Source: Chloroflexota bacterium (GTDB lineage: Bacteria; Chloroflexota; UBA6077; JADZDV01). Taken from it: a stretch of DNA of 11,335 nucleotides. A program made the translations under genes and the position numbers. The notes beneath the pieces were generated by a model that was given only the letters and a program-made list of their open reading frames with translations, was not told the DNA's origin and searched no databases. The stretch spans positions 1 to 11,335 of the forward strand of contig JADZDV010000099.1 in NCBI GenBank assembly GCA_020850915.1. Direction: 5' to 3'. How positions within the stretch are numbered: the stretch's first letter is position 1; the number at the start of each line of letters is the position of its first letter. Shown here in pieces: positions 1 to 6,517 of this stretch.

Positions 1-959
1 ACGGTCGCGTTCCCGCCGCCCTCGAAGGCGATGACCGCGCCCTCCGCGCCGATCAGCTTCGCGAGCTTGGCGCTGAACTGGGCTCCGCGCTCCTTCAGAG
101 TGTGGTTGTCCCGGTGGCCGCGGTTGACAACCATGCCCACGAAGTTCAGGTCCACCCCGTGTCGGCGGTACATCTCCATCATGACAGGCTTGTTCGCGTG
201 GAGGTACGTGGCGACCTTCTGCGAGTTCTTGTAGTTGCCCGTCACGATGGCGCCGTCGATCAGCTCGTTCGGGTGGACCAGCGTTGGCAAGGTGTCACCC
301 AGCTCCGCGCCGTAGAGGAAGGTTCGCGTCATGAGGGTCTGGCTCATGATCTGGTCGATGTAGGCGACCTTCGGGAGATCAGGCGAGACCGGGCCCAGCT
401 CGTAGGACTGGCGACGAGCCGGGGCCCGGCCCAGGGTCGTCCTGGCCAGGTGCTCGGCGATGCGGAGGGTCGCTCGCCGCACGGCATCGTCGAGCTGCGC
501 GTTGCTCGCGCCGGGCCAGGGCCGGAAGCGGAGGACGAGATTGATGGCATTCGCCGCCTGGGCATACGGCTGGCCCGGCCCGGTCATGTCGATGATGCCC
601 TCACGGAAGGCGAGGCCGCCCGGCATCTCGTCGGGAAACTCGGTCGTGCTGACAACCAGGAACCCGGTGAGCTTGTTTGTTATGCCGGAGCCAACGGTGA
701 CGGGCGGGCCCAGGAAGCCCGGGTAGACCGTGCCCTGGCCCGCGACCTTGGTCATTGCCTCGACGGCGTCCAGGACGTGGACGATCCTGACCGCCTCCCC
801 CGGCCTCGCGACACCGGCATCGAGTCCAGCGATGGCCTCCTCCCGCGCGGCAATCGCCTCGAGGTCTTCGAGGCTGACGGTCAGGCGCCCTCCGTCAAGG
901 TGGGTCTCCTGGCCAAGCTCGACGTCCGAGATGGGGAACTCGCCGACGATCAGCTTCAT
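1..959 (-). CDS. grdE: Glycine/sarcosine/betaine reductase component B proprotein homologue (GrdE family), 3' end outside window
   Basis: In glycine reductase GrdE is a proprotein. It is cleaved autocatalytically at an Asn-Cys bond, and the Cys becomes a pyruvoyl group that holds the amino substrate while GrdB reduces it. I translated this frame by hand. It opens MKLIVGEFPISDVELGQ and has no stop to the edge, giving 319 codons of a usual ~430, so about 110 residues are missing. Family blocks visible are ARPGEAVRI (about 50-59), GTVYPGFLGPPVTVGSG (about 76-92), FREGIIDMTGPG (about 118-129), PKVAYIDQIMSQTLM and DLNFVGMVVNRGH. The key oddity is TGNY with Tyr243 where classical GrdE has TGNC (about residue 242), and the following VSAC-like stretch is also changed. 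Pyruvoyl formation from Cys is therefore impossible here. The ATG at 959 was chosen because it matches the family N-terminus and has GGAG 7 bases upstream. The gene lies 49 bases after grdA in an operon. The family is certain; the substrate is unknown. Confidence 0.9.
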   Translation of the reverse strand, partial: MKLIVGEFPISDVELGQETHLDGGRLTVSLEDLEAIAAREEAIAGLDAGVARPGEAVRIVHVLDAVEAMTKVAGQGTVYPGFLGPPVTVGSGITNKLTGFLVVSTTEFPDEMPGGLAFREGIIDMTGPGQPYAQAANAINLVLRFRPWPGASNAQLDDAVRRATLRIAEHLARTTLGRAPARRQSYELGPVSPDLPKVAYIDQIMSQTLMTRTFLYGAELGDTLPTLVHPNELIDGAIVTGNYKNSQKVATYLHANKPVMMEMYRRHGVDLNFVGMVVNRGHRDNHTLKERGAQFSAKLAKLIGAEGAVIAFEGGGNAT

Positions 960-1008
960 CGCCTCGCTCCAGCCGTTCTCGAATCCCACCAGGCGGTCGG
1001 CAGCGCGC

Positions 1009-1467
1009 TCATGCCTGTCCTCCCGACCGTGTTCGCTGGAGCGCCTGTTCAAACGGCTCGCCGTCTTCGAAGGCGAGCACGCCAAGCTTCTCGTCCAGCA
1101 GGTCGCCGGGAATGGCGGCTCGAACCGTCGGTTCTAGGATGTGATACACGGGAAGCCCCAACGGGACTCCGGCCAGTGGACCGGCGTAACTGGGATCGCC
1201 GACGGTCATCGTCTCCGCGAGCAGCTCAAGGCTCTCGGTCTCGAGCGCGCCGAGCACCACTACGAGGTTCTCAGCGCCCTGCTCGTCAACGATGCGTTTG
1301 ACGGCTTCCTGGTTCTCCAGGTCCATGGCTCCGGCGGCCGTTCAAACAAAGCACTCCGTCGCTTCGAAAACCACCTCCGCGCCGGCCGCTCGGACGCAGT
1401 CGGCGATCAACGGGCCGGGCACGCCGTCCCGCTCCCCGATCGCGATGACTCGCTTTCCTTCTAGCAT
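1009..1467 (-). CDS. grdA: Glycine/sarcosine/betaine reductase selenoprotein A (GrdA), with in-frame UGA = selenocysteine
   Basis: GrdA is the small redox selenoprotein of the Grd system. Its Sec attacks the substrate-derived carboxymethyl group on protein B and passes a Se-carboxymethyl/ketene equivalent to protein C, leaving a Cys-Sec bridge that thioredoxin reduces. The protein is 152 residues (family ~157). It starts [20 protein letters not shown], runs to ATECFV, meets TGA at 1344-1342 (codon 42), and continues in the same frame with [11 protein letters not shown] and the GrdA-typical stretch [20 protein letters not shown]. The CxxU motif (Cys39, Sec42) is complete. Ordinary gene calling would report two fragments or a pseudogene, but the unbroken family similarity on both sides of the UGA argues against decay. 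The terminating codon at 1011-1009 is also TGA. The ATG at 1467 follows GGAGGT (1476-1471). grdC ends 44 bases upstream and grdE starts 49 bases downstream. Confidence 0.95.
1301..1326 (-). promoter_or_regulatory. SECIS-like hairpin downstream of the grdA UGA
   Basis: On the mRNA, 15 bases after the UGA, AUGG (1326-1323) can pair with CCGU (1304-1301) including one G-U pair. Above a small internal loop (A on one side, AAG on the other), CCUGG (1321-1317) pairs perfectly with CCAGG (1312-1308) around an AGAA tetraloop. A stem-loop a short distance 3' of the UGA, inside the coding region, is the expected form and place for a bacterial SECIS element that recruits SelB. The pairing was read by eye and no folding energy was computed. 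Bacterial SECIS loops vary a lot, and the loop does not match the E. coli fdhF type closely. Confidence 0.55.
1342..1344 (-). other. Selenocysteine codon (UGA recoded) in grdA
   Basis: The minus-strand codon TGA sits between GTT (Val41) and ACG (Thr43) in the motif C-F-V-U-T-A-A-G-A-M-D. This is exactly where the Sec codon lies in known GrdA proteins. Decoding requires SelA, SelB, SelD and tRNA-Sec elsewhere in the genome. Confidence 0.93.
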
Positions 1468-1470
1468 GTG

Positions 1471-1476
1471 ACCTCC
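1471..1476 (-). promoter_or_regulatory. Ribosome binding site of grdA
   Basis: GGAGGT lies 3 bases before the ATG at 1467. It fixes the start of grdA, and the in-frame ATG at 1551 is rejected because it would lie inside grdC. Confidence 0.7.
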
Positions 1477-1511
1477 GTCTCGAACGTGGTAGATAGGTGG
1501 GTACCGCCGGA

Positions 1512-2912
1512 CTAGCTGGGTCGCTCCAGCAGCACCGAAAGGCCATCCCACAGTTGCGTCATCCGCCCGAGGAACAGGCTGCCCTTGGCAACCACTAGCG
1601 TTCGCTGGAGCGCACCGCGAGCCATCGCCTGCGCGGCGTGTCCGATGTACGGCACTCCGGCCGGAATGTGGCCCTGGGTCGGCGCGAAGCCGGGCAGGCC
1701 TCGCTCTCGAATGAACGCGTCGATCTGATCGCGGCTGATCTCACGTCTCAGCGCCGCGATGCCCGCGATGAGACGGTAGTTCTTGCTCGGAACGTCCCCG
1801 CTGCCCGCCGGGACGGTGACTTCCGGGTTATGCAGCTCGCCGGCGAACCGGTCCACGTCCTGGAGCTTCAACCCATGGCGACTGAGCGGCTCGACGACGA
1901 GCGACTCCATGATCGCCTGGGGTGTGCTGCCGGCCGAGACCGGATAACGCCCGACGGCGTCGAGGCGAATCCTGGGCGAACGGCCATCATCCGCACCGAC
2001 CAGGAACGCCATGCAGCCGAGCAGGTCCTCGAGGACCGGCATCTCCTTGCGAAGGTGCGCCTCGGACTTCATGCCGAGCTTTGCCAGCGAGCCGCCGCCC
2101 ACGACGAGCACCTGAGAGAAGACGCCAGCCTCGACCAGCGCCGCGGCGTGCACCAGCGCGTAGACCGGCGCCGCGCAGAACGCCTTGACATCGCTCCCGG
2201 TGGCGTTGCGGTAGCCGCGCATCTCGGCGATCGCCTTGGCCAGATTGCCGCCGCCGCGGTTGTACCGGTCGCCAACCGCGTCCTCCGAGCAGGACAGGAC
2301 GTACTCGACGCTGTCCGGATCGAGGCCGCTCAGCCGCTCCAGCTCCCGGCAGGCCAGGAACCCGGTCGCTTTTGCTGCCAGGTTCTCTAGCATGATCTCC
2401 GGCGCCAGACTGGCGTCGTCTGGATGGTCGCCGCGCACGCTGCCCACCAGCTCGCCGGCATGGAAGAGCGGCAACGCGCCTCGCTCAACGGCCTCACCAA
2501 TGGCGGTGTTGGAGACACCCTGGAGGGCAGGCAGGCCGACTGTGCTTGACCCGCCGAGCCGATCGAGCCAGCTCTGGCCGAGCTGGACGAGCCTGAACTG
2601 GTCCGCGGCCTTCAGGAGCGGGTACAGGGCCTCCTGCGGGAAGATCCGACCGAACTGACCGTCCTCCGACGCCGTCGCGACGGGCGCGCCGTACCAGGGC
2701 TGAGGCGTCTCCCAGAGCCGCTCCGGGACCAGATTGCCGATGAAGACCTGATTCGGTGGGTAGGCGACGGCGTCGGAGTACGATCGCAGGCCCGCCTCCA
2801 GCCGCTGGGAGAATTCCGGGGACCGCCGACCTTCTCGGAACGGCTTGGAGCCGTAACGGACGAGGTCCGGCGTATGGACCAGACCATATGCGGCTACCTT
2901 GATACTTGCCAC
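1512..2912 (-). CDS. grdC: Glycine/sarcosine/betaine reductase component C beta subunit (GrdC)
   Basis: With GrdD, GrdC forms protein C, which takes the acetyl (ketene) equivalent from the Sec of GrdA and releases it as acetyl phosphate. GrdC has a ketoacyl-synthase-III/thiolase-like fold. This 466-residue protein starts [15 protein letters not shown] and shows the family landmarks [11 protein letters not shown] (50-60), [11 protein letters not shown] (174-184), [14 protein letters not shown] (218-231), [13 protein letters not shown] (237-249), KKLG-type AKLGM near 277-281, [13 protein letters not shown] and [17 protein letters not shown] near the end. Cys246 in FCAAP is at the place of the catalytic Cys of KASIII-type enzymes. 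Length is somewhat short of the ~510 of clostridial GrdC. The start is GTG at 2912 with GAGGG upstream. It is the second gene of the operon, 49 bases after the acyl-CoA dehydrogenase. In clostridia grdC follows grdA and grdB, whereas here it precedes grdA. No grdD is visible in the window. Confidence 0.92.
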   Translation of the reverse strand: MASIKVAAYGLVHTPDLVRYGSKPFREGRRSPEFSQRLEAGLRSYSDAVAYPPNQVFIGNLVPERLWETPQPWYGAPVATASEDGQFGRIFPQEALYPLLKAADQFRLVQLGQSWLDRLGGSSTVGLPALQGVSNTAIGEAVERGALPLFHAGELVGSVRGDHPDDASLAPEIMLENLAAKATGFLACRELERLSGLDPDSVEYVLSCSEDAVGDRYNRGGGNLAKAIAEMRGYRNATGSDVKAFCAAPVYALVHAAALVEAGVFSQVLVVGGGSLAKLGMKSEAHLRKEMPVLEDLLGCMAFLVGADDGRSPRIRLDAVGRYPVSAGSTPQAIMESLVVEPLSRHGLKLQDVDRFAGELHNPEVTVPAGSGDVPSKNYRLIAGIAALRREISRDQIDAFIRERGLPGFAPTQGHIPAGVPYIGHAAQAMARGALQRTLVVAKGSLFLGRMTQLWDGLSVLLERPS

Positions 2913-2961
2913 GTTTGCCCTCGCGATCCTGCTCGCAGACCCGGCTGCTCGGCGGGTTCAG

Positions 2962-4212
2962 CTACTCGACGCTGCCGGTCTCCTTGATCGCGCCGCGCTT
3001 GTAGCCAGTGACCTGTTCAGCGATGCGCAGGCGGGCAACGTCGGCGGTGTACTCCGAGTGGAGAAAGATCAGCGCATCGCGGACGTACTTCTGACCGGGC
3101 ATTTCCCGCATGATGCCGGCACCACCGAACAGCTCCATCGCCTTAACTGTGACCCGGTGCACGGTCTCGGATGTGAACACCTTGGCGATGGTCTGGAGCG
3201 GAAGCTGTGGCAGGTCTCCGGACTCGTAGGCCTCCGGGTGATCGGATGCCCAGGCGGCTTTCCAGATCATCGAGCGGGCCACTTCCAGGTTGATGGCAAG
3301 GTCAGCCAGCACCAGCCCGACCGCCTGGTGCTCAATCACCGGTCGGCCACCCTGGACGCGCTGGCGAACGTAGTCCAGCGCCGCCTCGTAGGCGGCCCGG
3401 CCAATCCCGAGGTTCATCGCTTGAAAGCGAGGCGCGCCTCGACCGAATGCCGTGCCGTCGCCGGCGCCAAGCGGGCTGCGACCCACTGAGCCCACGAGGT
3501 TGCTAGCAGGCACGCGCACGTTGTCGAAGAAGAGCTGGCCGTTGGCGCCGAGGCGACGACCCACCTTGTCGTGCTCTTTGCGGGTGAAGCCACTGCTGTT
3601 ACCCGGCAGGATGAGCGTGCTCACACCGGCGGCGCCGAGCTTCGTCTGATCGGTCCGTACCTGGACGCAGAGCAGCTTCGCGATCGAGCCGTTCGTGATG
3701 TAGTTCTTGACGCCGTTGACAACCCACTCGTCGCCGTCGCGGACAGCCGTCGTCTTGTAGCCGGTGTTCGGGGCAAGCTCGTTGTAGTAGCTCCAGCCCA
3801 GGTCCGTGTCGGGCTCGTGGCCGCCGAAGCCCAGGTGGCAGTTGTGGTCATTGACGACCATCGGCAGGAAGCGCTCGACTTGCTCCGGGTTAAACGCCCT
3901 GTCGAACCACACATGCGACCAGGTGGACGTCTGGTCGAGCGTGGAGGCGATGCCAACGTCGCCCACTGCCAGCTCCTCGGTGACGATGCAGCAGGTGAGC
4001 GCATCGGCGCCGCCGCCGCCTTTCGCGGGCGAGAGCTGGAGCAGGCGCAGACCCAGCTCCGAGGCCTTGCGCAGAACGTCAAACGACACGCGCGCCTCTG
4101 GGTCCTCCAGCCGGTCCCGCTCGATCGCCACGGGCTTGATCTCTCGGTCGGCGAAATCCTTTGCGAGCTGACGCATCGCCTGCTGTTCTTCCGTGAGCCG
4201 CGGATCGAACAT
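2962..4212 (-). CDS. Acyl-CoA dehydrogenase family flavoprotein, first gene of the grd-like operon
   Basis: Acyl-CoA dehydrogenases are FAD enzymes that introduce an alpha-beta double bond in acyl-CoA and pass electrons to ETF. This 416-residue protein has the whole fold: an N-terminal helical domain (LTEEQQAMRQLAKDFADREI, 6-25; EELAVGDVGIAS, 79-90), a central beta domain (VVNGVKNYITNGSIA, 164-178; FFDNVRVPASNLVG, 228-241) and a C-terminal helical domain (GIGRAAYEAALDYVRQR; VTVKAMELFGGAGIMREMP; RDALIF). Glu387 aligns with the catalytic base of the MCAD type, but the usual E-G-T reads E-Y-T. The usual TEPxAGSD loop is replaced by GGHEPDTDLGW followed by a longer segment (129-153). It is therefore a divergent member whose substrate cannot be read off. 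The start was moved from TTG 4263 to ATG 4212, which has GGGGAG 5 bases upstream. It shares strand and close spacing (49 bases) with grdC, so cotranscription is likely. No ETF genes are in the window. Confidence 0.88.
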   Translation of the reverse strand: MFDPRLTEEQQAMRQLAKDFADREIKPVAIERDRLEDPEARVSFDVLRKASELGLRLLQLSPAKGGGGADALTCCIVTEELAVGDVGIASTLDQTSTWSHVWFDRAFNPEQVERFLPMVVNDHNCHLGFGGHEPDTDLGWSYYNELAPNTGYKTTAVRDGDEWVVNGVKNYITNGSIAKLLCVQVRTDQTKLGAAGVSTLILPGNSSGFTRKEHDKVGRRLGANGQLFFDNVRVPASNLVGSVGRSPLGAGDGTAFGRGAPRFQAMNLGIGRAAYEAALDYVRQRVQGGRPVIEHQAVGLVLADLAINLEVARSMIWKAAWASDHPEAYESGDLPQLPLQTIAKVFTSETVHRVTVKAMELFGGAGIMREMPGQKYVRDALIFLHSEYTADVARLRIAEQVTGYKRGAIKETGSVE

Positions 4213-4488
4213 GGTCTCCCCAATCTGTTCCGCGCTGACCTGCCCGGTGACGTGTGTCGCCAAAAGGCGTCTGGCGCCTCAATGCTTGCATGATTGCTGG
4301 TCTGCCCAGTGCTGCGAATCGTAGCACCGTGGCTCCAGTGCGTGTTAGCGGCCCCCCTTGCCGACAGCGCTCCGGCGCGGCACTGCGCTGGTGGTGGACC
4401 GGCGTCACAAGTCTGTACACTTCCGCGCGAACGGCACCCGAGTCGATCGCGTGGCGTTCGATCACGTGCTTGTGGTGCTGGCGCAACG
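4213..4488. promoter_or_regulatory. Divergent intergenic region between the grd-like operon and the L,D-transpeptidase gene
   Basis: This 276-base gap separates divergently transcribed genes, so it should hold both promoters. On the minus side there is a clear GGGGAG ribosome site just before ATG 4212 and a short inverted repeat, AGGCG-5 bases-CGCCT (4265-4279), in the leader or operator position of the operon. On the plus side a weak promoter-like pair, TGGACC (4395-4400) and TACACT (4416-4421) with 15-base spacing, lies about 70 bases before ATG 4489. Neither promoter call is strong, and no T-box, riboswitch or terminator was recognised. Confidence 0.35.
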
Positions 4489-5781
4489 ATGGATCATCGG
4501 CTTTCGCTCTCGTTCACCCTGTCGCGCCGTCGGTTCCTGTGGCTCTCCGGACTGGGTGTCACCGGTGCGGCCCTCCGGCCAGACGCGGTCTGGGCAGCCG
4601 ACCGCTGGCTGCAGAACTTCAAAGAGACTGATCTCTGGTCGTCTGCGAAACCCGACGCGAAGCAGGTCGATAGGGCACCCCAATGGAGCTACTTCAAGCA
4701 GCTCGGCGCCCAAACCGGACCGAGGCTCCCCGTAGAGCATCCGAAAACGCGTAAGAAGGTCTACGTTGACGCCGCCGCGATCGGTCCATCAGGCCCCCCA
4801 CCCCCGGGATGGGTGTTTGGGTCGCCGGCTCCCACATCCGCGCCCGTCGCTTCGCCAGCCAGCCCCGTGGCGCCTGTGGCGCCCGATGCCGCTGCCAGGC
4901 CCGCGGGGCCGACGCAGATCGGCAACGGCACGTGGCTGACATTCAACGACGCCGCGATGCTCTGGACGACCGTGTCCGGCGGGCTGCCGCTCGGAACGGT
5001 TGACGGCACCAGCTTCTTCCAGGCGCTGGGCGCGCCGAAGGGGAGTCGTCTGGAGGTCAAAGACACGCTGACCGGCGCCGTGGCGTACGTTGACGTGAAG
5101 TCCGCGGTGCCGGTGCCCAGGCAGCCCGCGCAGCAGTGGGTGCCTGCCCGCTGGTGGGGCATGGTAGGGGTTGACGACATCAACGTCCGCTCTGAGCCAT
5201 CTGGCAATAGCGAGCTGCTGGGCACCCTGGAAAAAGGCACACCGGTCTCGGTGAGTGCCTGGGTCTCCGGCCAGGAGGTCTTCCCGGACCAGCCGGGCTG
5301 GGCCATGCTGGCGGATGACGTTTACGTGTACGGTCCTCTGCTGCGCAAGGCGTGGATTGACACCCCACCCCCAGTTGGGCCCACACTGGCAGACAAATGG
5401 CTTGACGTGAACCTCACGCAGCAGACGGTCACGGCCTACGAAGGTGGCGTCCCAGTGTACATGACCGTGACGTCGTCAGGTCGGCCCGGCTGGGAGACAC
5501 ACGAGGGACTGCACTCAATTCTCTGGCGAAAGGAGAACGAGACCATGGAGAGCTCGTCACTCCTGGGCCAGGACGCCGCCCGCGCCGACTACAAGGTGGA
5601 GAACGTCCGTTGGACGCAGTACTTCACCAACGATGGGCAGGCGCTCCACGAGAACTACTGGCGCGACCCGGCCCTGTTCGGCATCCCGTCCAGCCACGGC
5701 TGCCTCGGGATGGTGGCTCAGGATGCGCTGTGGTTCTGGCTGTGGGCCGAGCGCGGCACTCAACTCACCGTGCACTACTAG
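4489..5781 (+). CDS. Tat-exported L,D-transpeptidase (YkuD) with SH3b domain and tandem N-terminal modules
   Basis: L,D-transpeptidases make 3-3 cross-links in peptidoglycan or attach proteins to it, outside the membrane. The protein is 430 residues. The N-terminus has a twin-arginine signal, SRRRFLWLSGLG (12-23), with likely cleavage after VWA (34-36). Two related modules follow, at about 40-110 and 149-220, joined by a Pro/Ala-rich linker (about 110-142). Next comes a bacterial SH3 domain (about 224-284, INVRSEPSGNSELLGTLEKG). The YkuD catalytic domain (about 304-430) has His387 and the active-site block GIPSSHGCLGM with His403 and Cys405. The residue after Cys-Leu is Gly rather than the common Arg/Asn. 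The first ATG that places the Tat signal at the N-terminus is 4489, because the frame extended upstream to 4294 has no signal and no ribosome site. The ribosome site for 4489 is weak. The DUF559-like gene follows 55 bases later on the same strand. Confidence 0.9.
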   Translation: MDHRLSLSFTLSRRRFLWLSGLGVTGAALRPDAVWAADRWLQNFKETDLWSSAKPDAKQVDRAPQWSYFKQLGAQTGPRLPVEHPKTRKKVYVDAAAIGPSGPPPPGWVFGSPAPTSAPVASPASPVAPVAPDAAARPAGPTQIGNGTWLTFNDAAMLWTTVSGGLPLGTVDGTSFFQALGAPKGSRLEVKDTLTGAVAYVDVKSAVPVPRQPAQQWVPARWWGMVGVDDINVRSEPSGNSELLGTLEKGTPVSVSAWVSGQEVFPDQPGWAMLADDVYVYGPLLRKAWIDTPPPVGPTLADKWLDVNLTQQTVTAYEGGVPVYMTVTSSGRPGWETHEGLHSILWRKENETMESSSLLGQDAARADYKVENVRWTQYFTNDGQALHENYWRDPALFGIPSSHGCLGMVAQDALWFWLWAERGTQLTVHY

Positions 5782-5836
5782 CGCCGCGTCGCGGGGATCG
5801 TGCAGGCTCCCTGTGTGGGCCTTTCCGGAGGGTTGA

Positions 5837-6517
5837 ATGGAGTTGCGCCGCGTCGTGTGGGACTGGTCTACCGTCGAGCAGCGGCTGCTCCAGTCCAATC
5901 CGGAGCTTGGCTGGCCAATTCGGCGGTCCTGCCGGCCCATAGCGGCCGAGCGCCACCTGGATGGCAAGCTGACACTGGTGCTGGGATGCTGGCTTCGCGC
6001 TGACCAGGAGGTCCTGGAGCAGCCTCGGAACGCCGCGCAGCTTGAACGGTCGCTCTCGCAGTACCTCGACGATCCGACCACGCCGGTGCTGCTGCCGTGG
6101 CCTGGTGGCCAACTGAACGATCCGGGGTTGGTGGAGCTCGAGGATCTTACGCCGCCAGACATCCTGATCGGGCTGCCACGTGAAGCGCGGCTTGAGGCGG
6201 CGGCCTGTGAATCGGCCATCGAGCGATCGGTCTTCGCGCACGCCTGGCGGGCAGGCCTCCGACTGCGCTGTCAGTTTCAGGCGCTCTCGTTCCGCATCGA
6301 TCTCGCGCAGCCAGCGGCGCGCGTCGGGCTGGAGATTCTCGGCTGGGAAGGCCCGCGTGGAAGAACGGATCGCTGGGAGCGCTTCCAGGAGCTCGGGAGC
6401 GAGCGCTGGCGGATCGTCAGCGTGAGCGGGCGGGCGGCGTATGAGAGTCCTGTCGGCTGCGTCGAGGATCTCGTCCGGGCCAGCCGGCGGGTGCGGGCTC
6501 GCCCGGAATCCCGTTAG
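5837..6517 (+). CDS. Small protein with a DUF559/Vsr-like (restriction-endonuclease-like fold) C-terminal half
   Basis: This 226-residue soluble protein has no signal peptide. Residues about 125-205 follow the layout of DUF559 and very-short-patch-repair-like proteins: an ESAIERSVFAHAWRAGL helix, RCQFQ, a strand FRIDLAQPAARVGLEILGW carrying Asp155 and Glu166, an Arg-rich helix (RGRTDRWERFQELG) and a closing WRIVSVSGR strand. Asp155 and Glu166 are at the positions of the metal-binding acids of the PD-(D/E)XK fold, but the third catalytic position (usually D-G or K after the Glu) reads I-L. Activity is therefore uncertain. The N-terminal 120 residues (Leu/Pro-rich, LLPWPGGQLNDPGLVELEDL) are not recognised. 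The ATG at 5837 has GGAGGG 5 bases upstream. No methyltransferase or restriction partner is adjacent. Its stop overlaps the stop of the convergent HD-GYP gene. The fold is inferred from sequence pattern only. Confidence 0.6.
   Translation: MELRRVVWDWSTVEQRLLQSNPELGWPIRRSCRPIAAERHLDGKLTLVLGCWLRADQEVLEQPRNAAQLERSLSQYLDDPTTPVLLPWPGGQLNDPGLVELEDLTPPDILIGLPREARLEAAACESAIERSVFAHAWRAGLRLRCQFQALSFRIDLAQPAARVGLEILGWEGPRGRTDRWERFQELGSERWRIVSVSGRAAYESPVGCVEDLVRASRRVRARPESR

Noticed and set aside
102..1301. Long plus-strand open frame of 399 codons
   Set aside because: It is antisense to grdE and grdA, whose products match a known family over their whole length. Its own product is Arg/Gly/Asp-rich with no recognisable domain, as expected for a shadow frame in GC-rich DNA.
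1009..1551. Reading grdA as a pseudogene or two separate small genes
   Set aside because: The TGA falls exactly at the family Sec position in CxxU, the frame is kept on both sides, and a SECIS-like hairpin follows.
1638..2390. Plus-strand open frame of 250 codons opposite grdC
   Set aside because: It is antisense to a clear GrdC protein, its composition is of shadow type, and no domain is seen.
4213..4263. TTG start at 4263 for the acyl-CoA dehydrogenase
   Set aside because: ATG 4212 has a strong GGGGAG site, and the protein then begins as family members do (FDPRLTEEQQ).
3571..4293. Plus-strand open frame of 240 codons opposite the acyl-CoA dehydrogenase
   Set aside because: It is antisense to a well-conserved enzyme and has no motif of its own.
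4294..4488. N-terminal extension of the L,D-transpeptidase frame
   Set aside because: The extra 65 residues carry no motif, and the Tat signal would become internal. The ATG at 4489 puts the signal at the N-terminus.
5781..5855. 11-base direct repeat GCGCCGCGTCG at 5781-5791 and 5845-5855, and a palindrome CCGCG-T-CGCGG at 5784-5794
   Set aside because: They are too short in DNA this GC-rich to exclude chance. The palindrome has a 1-base centre and no following T run, so it is not a terminator.
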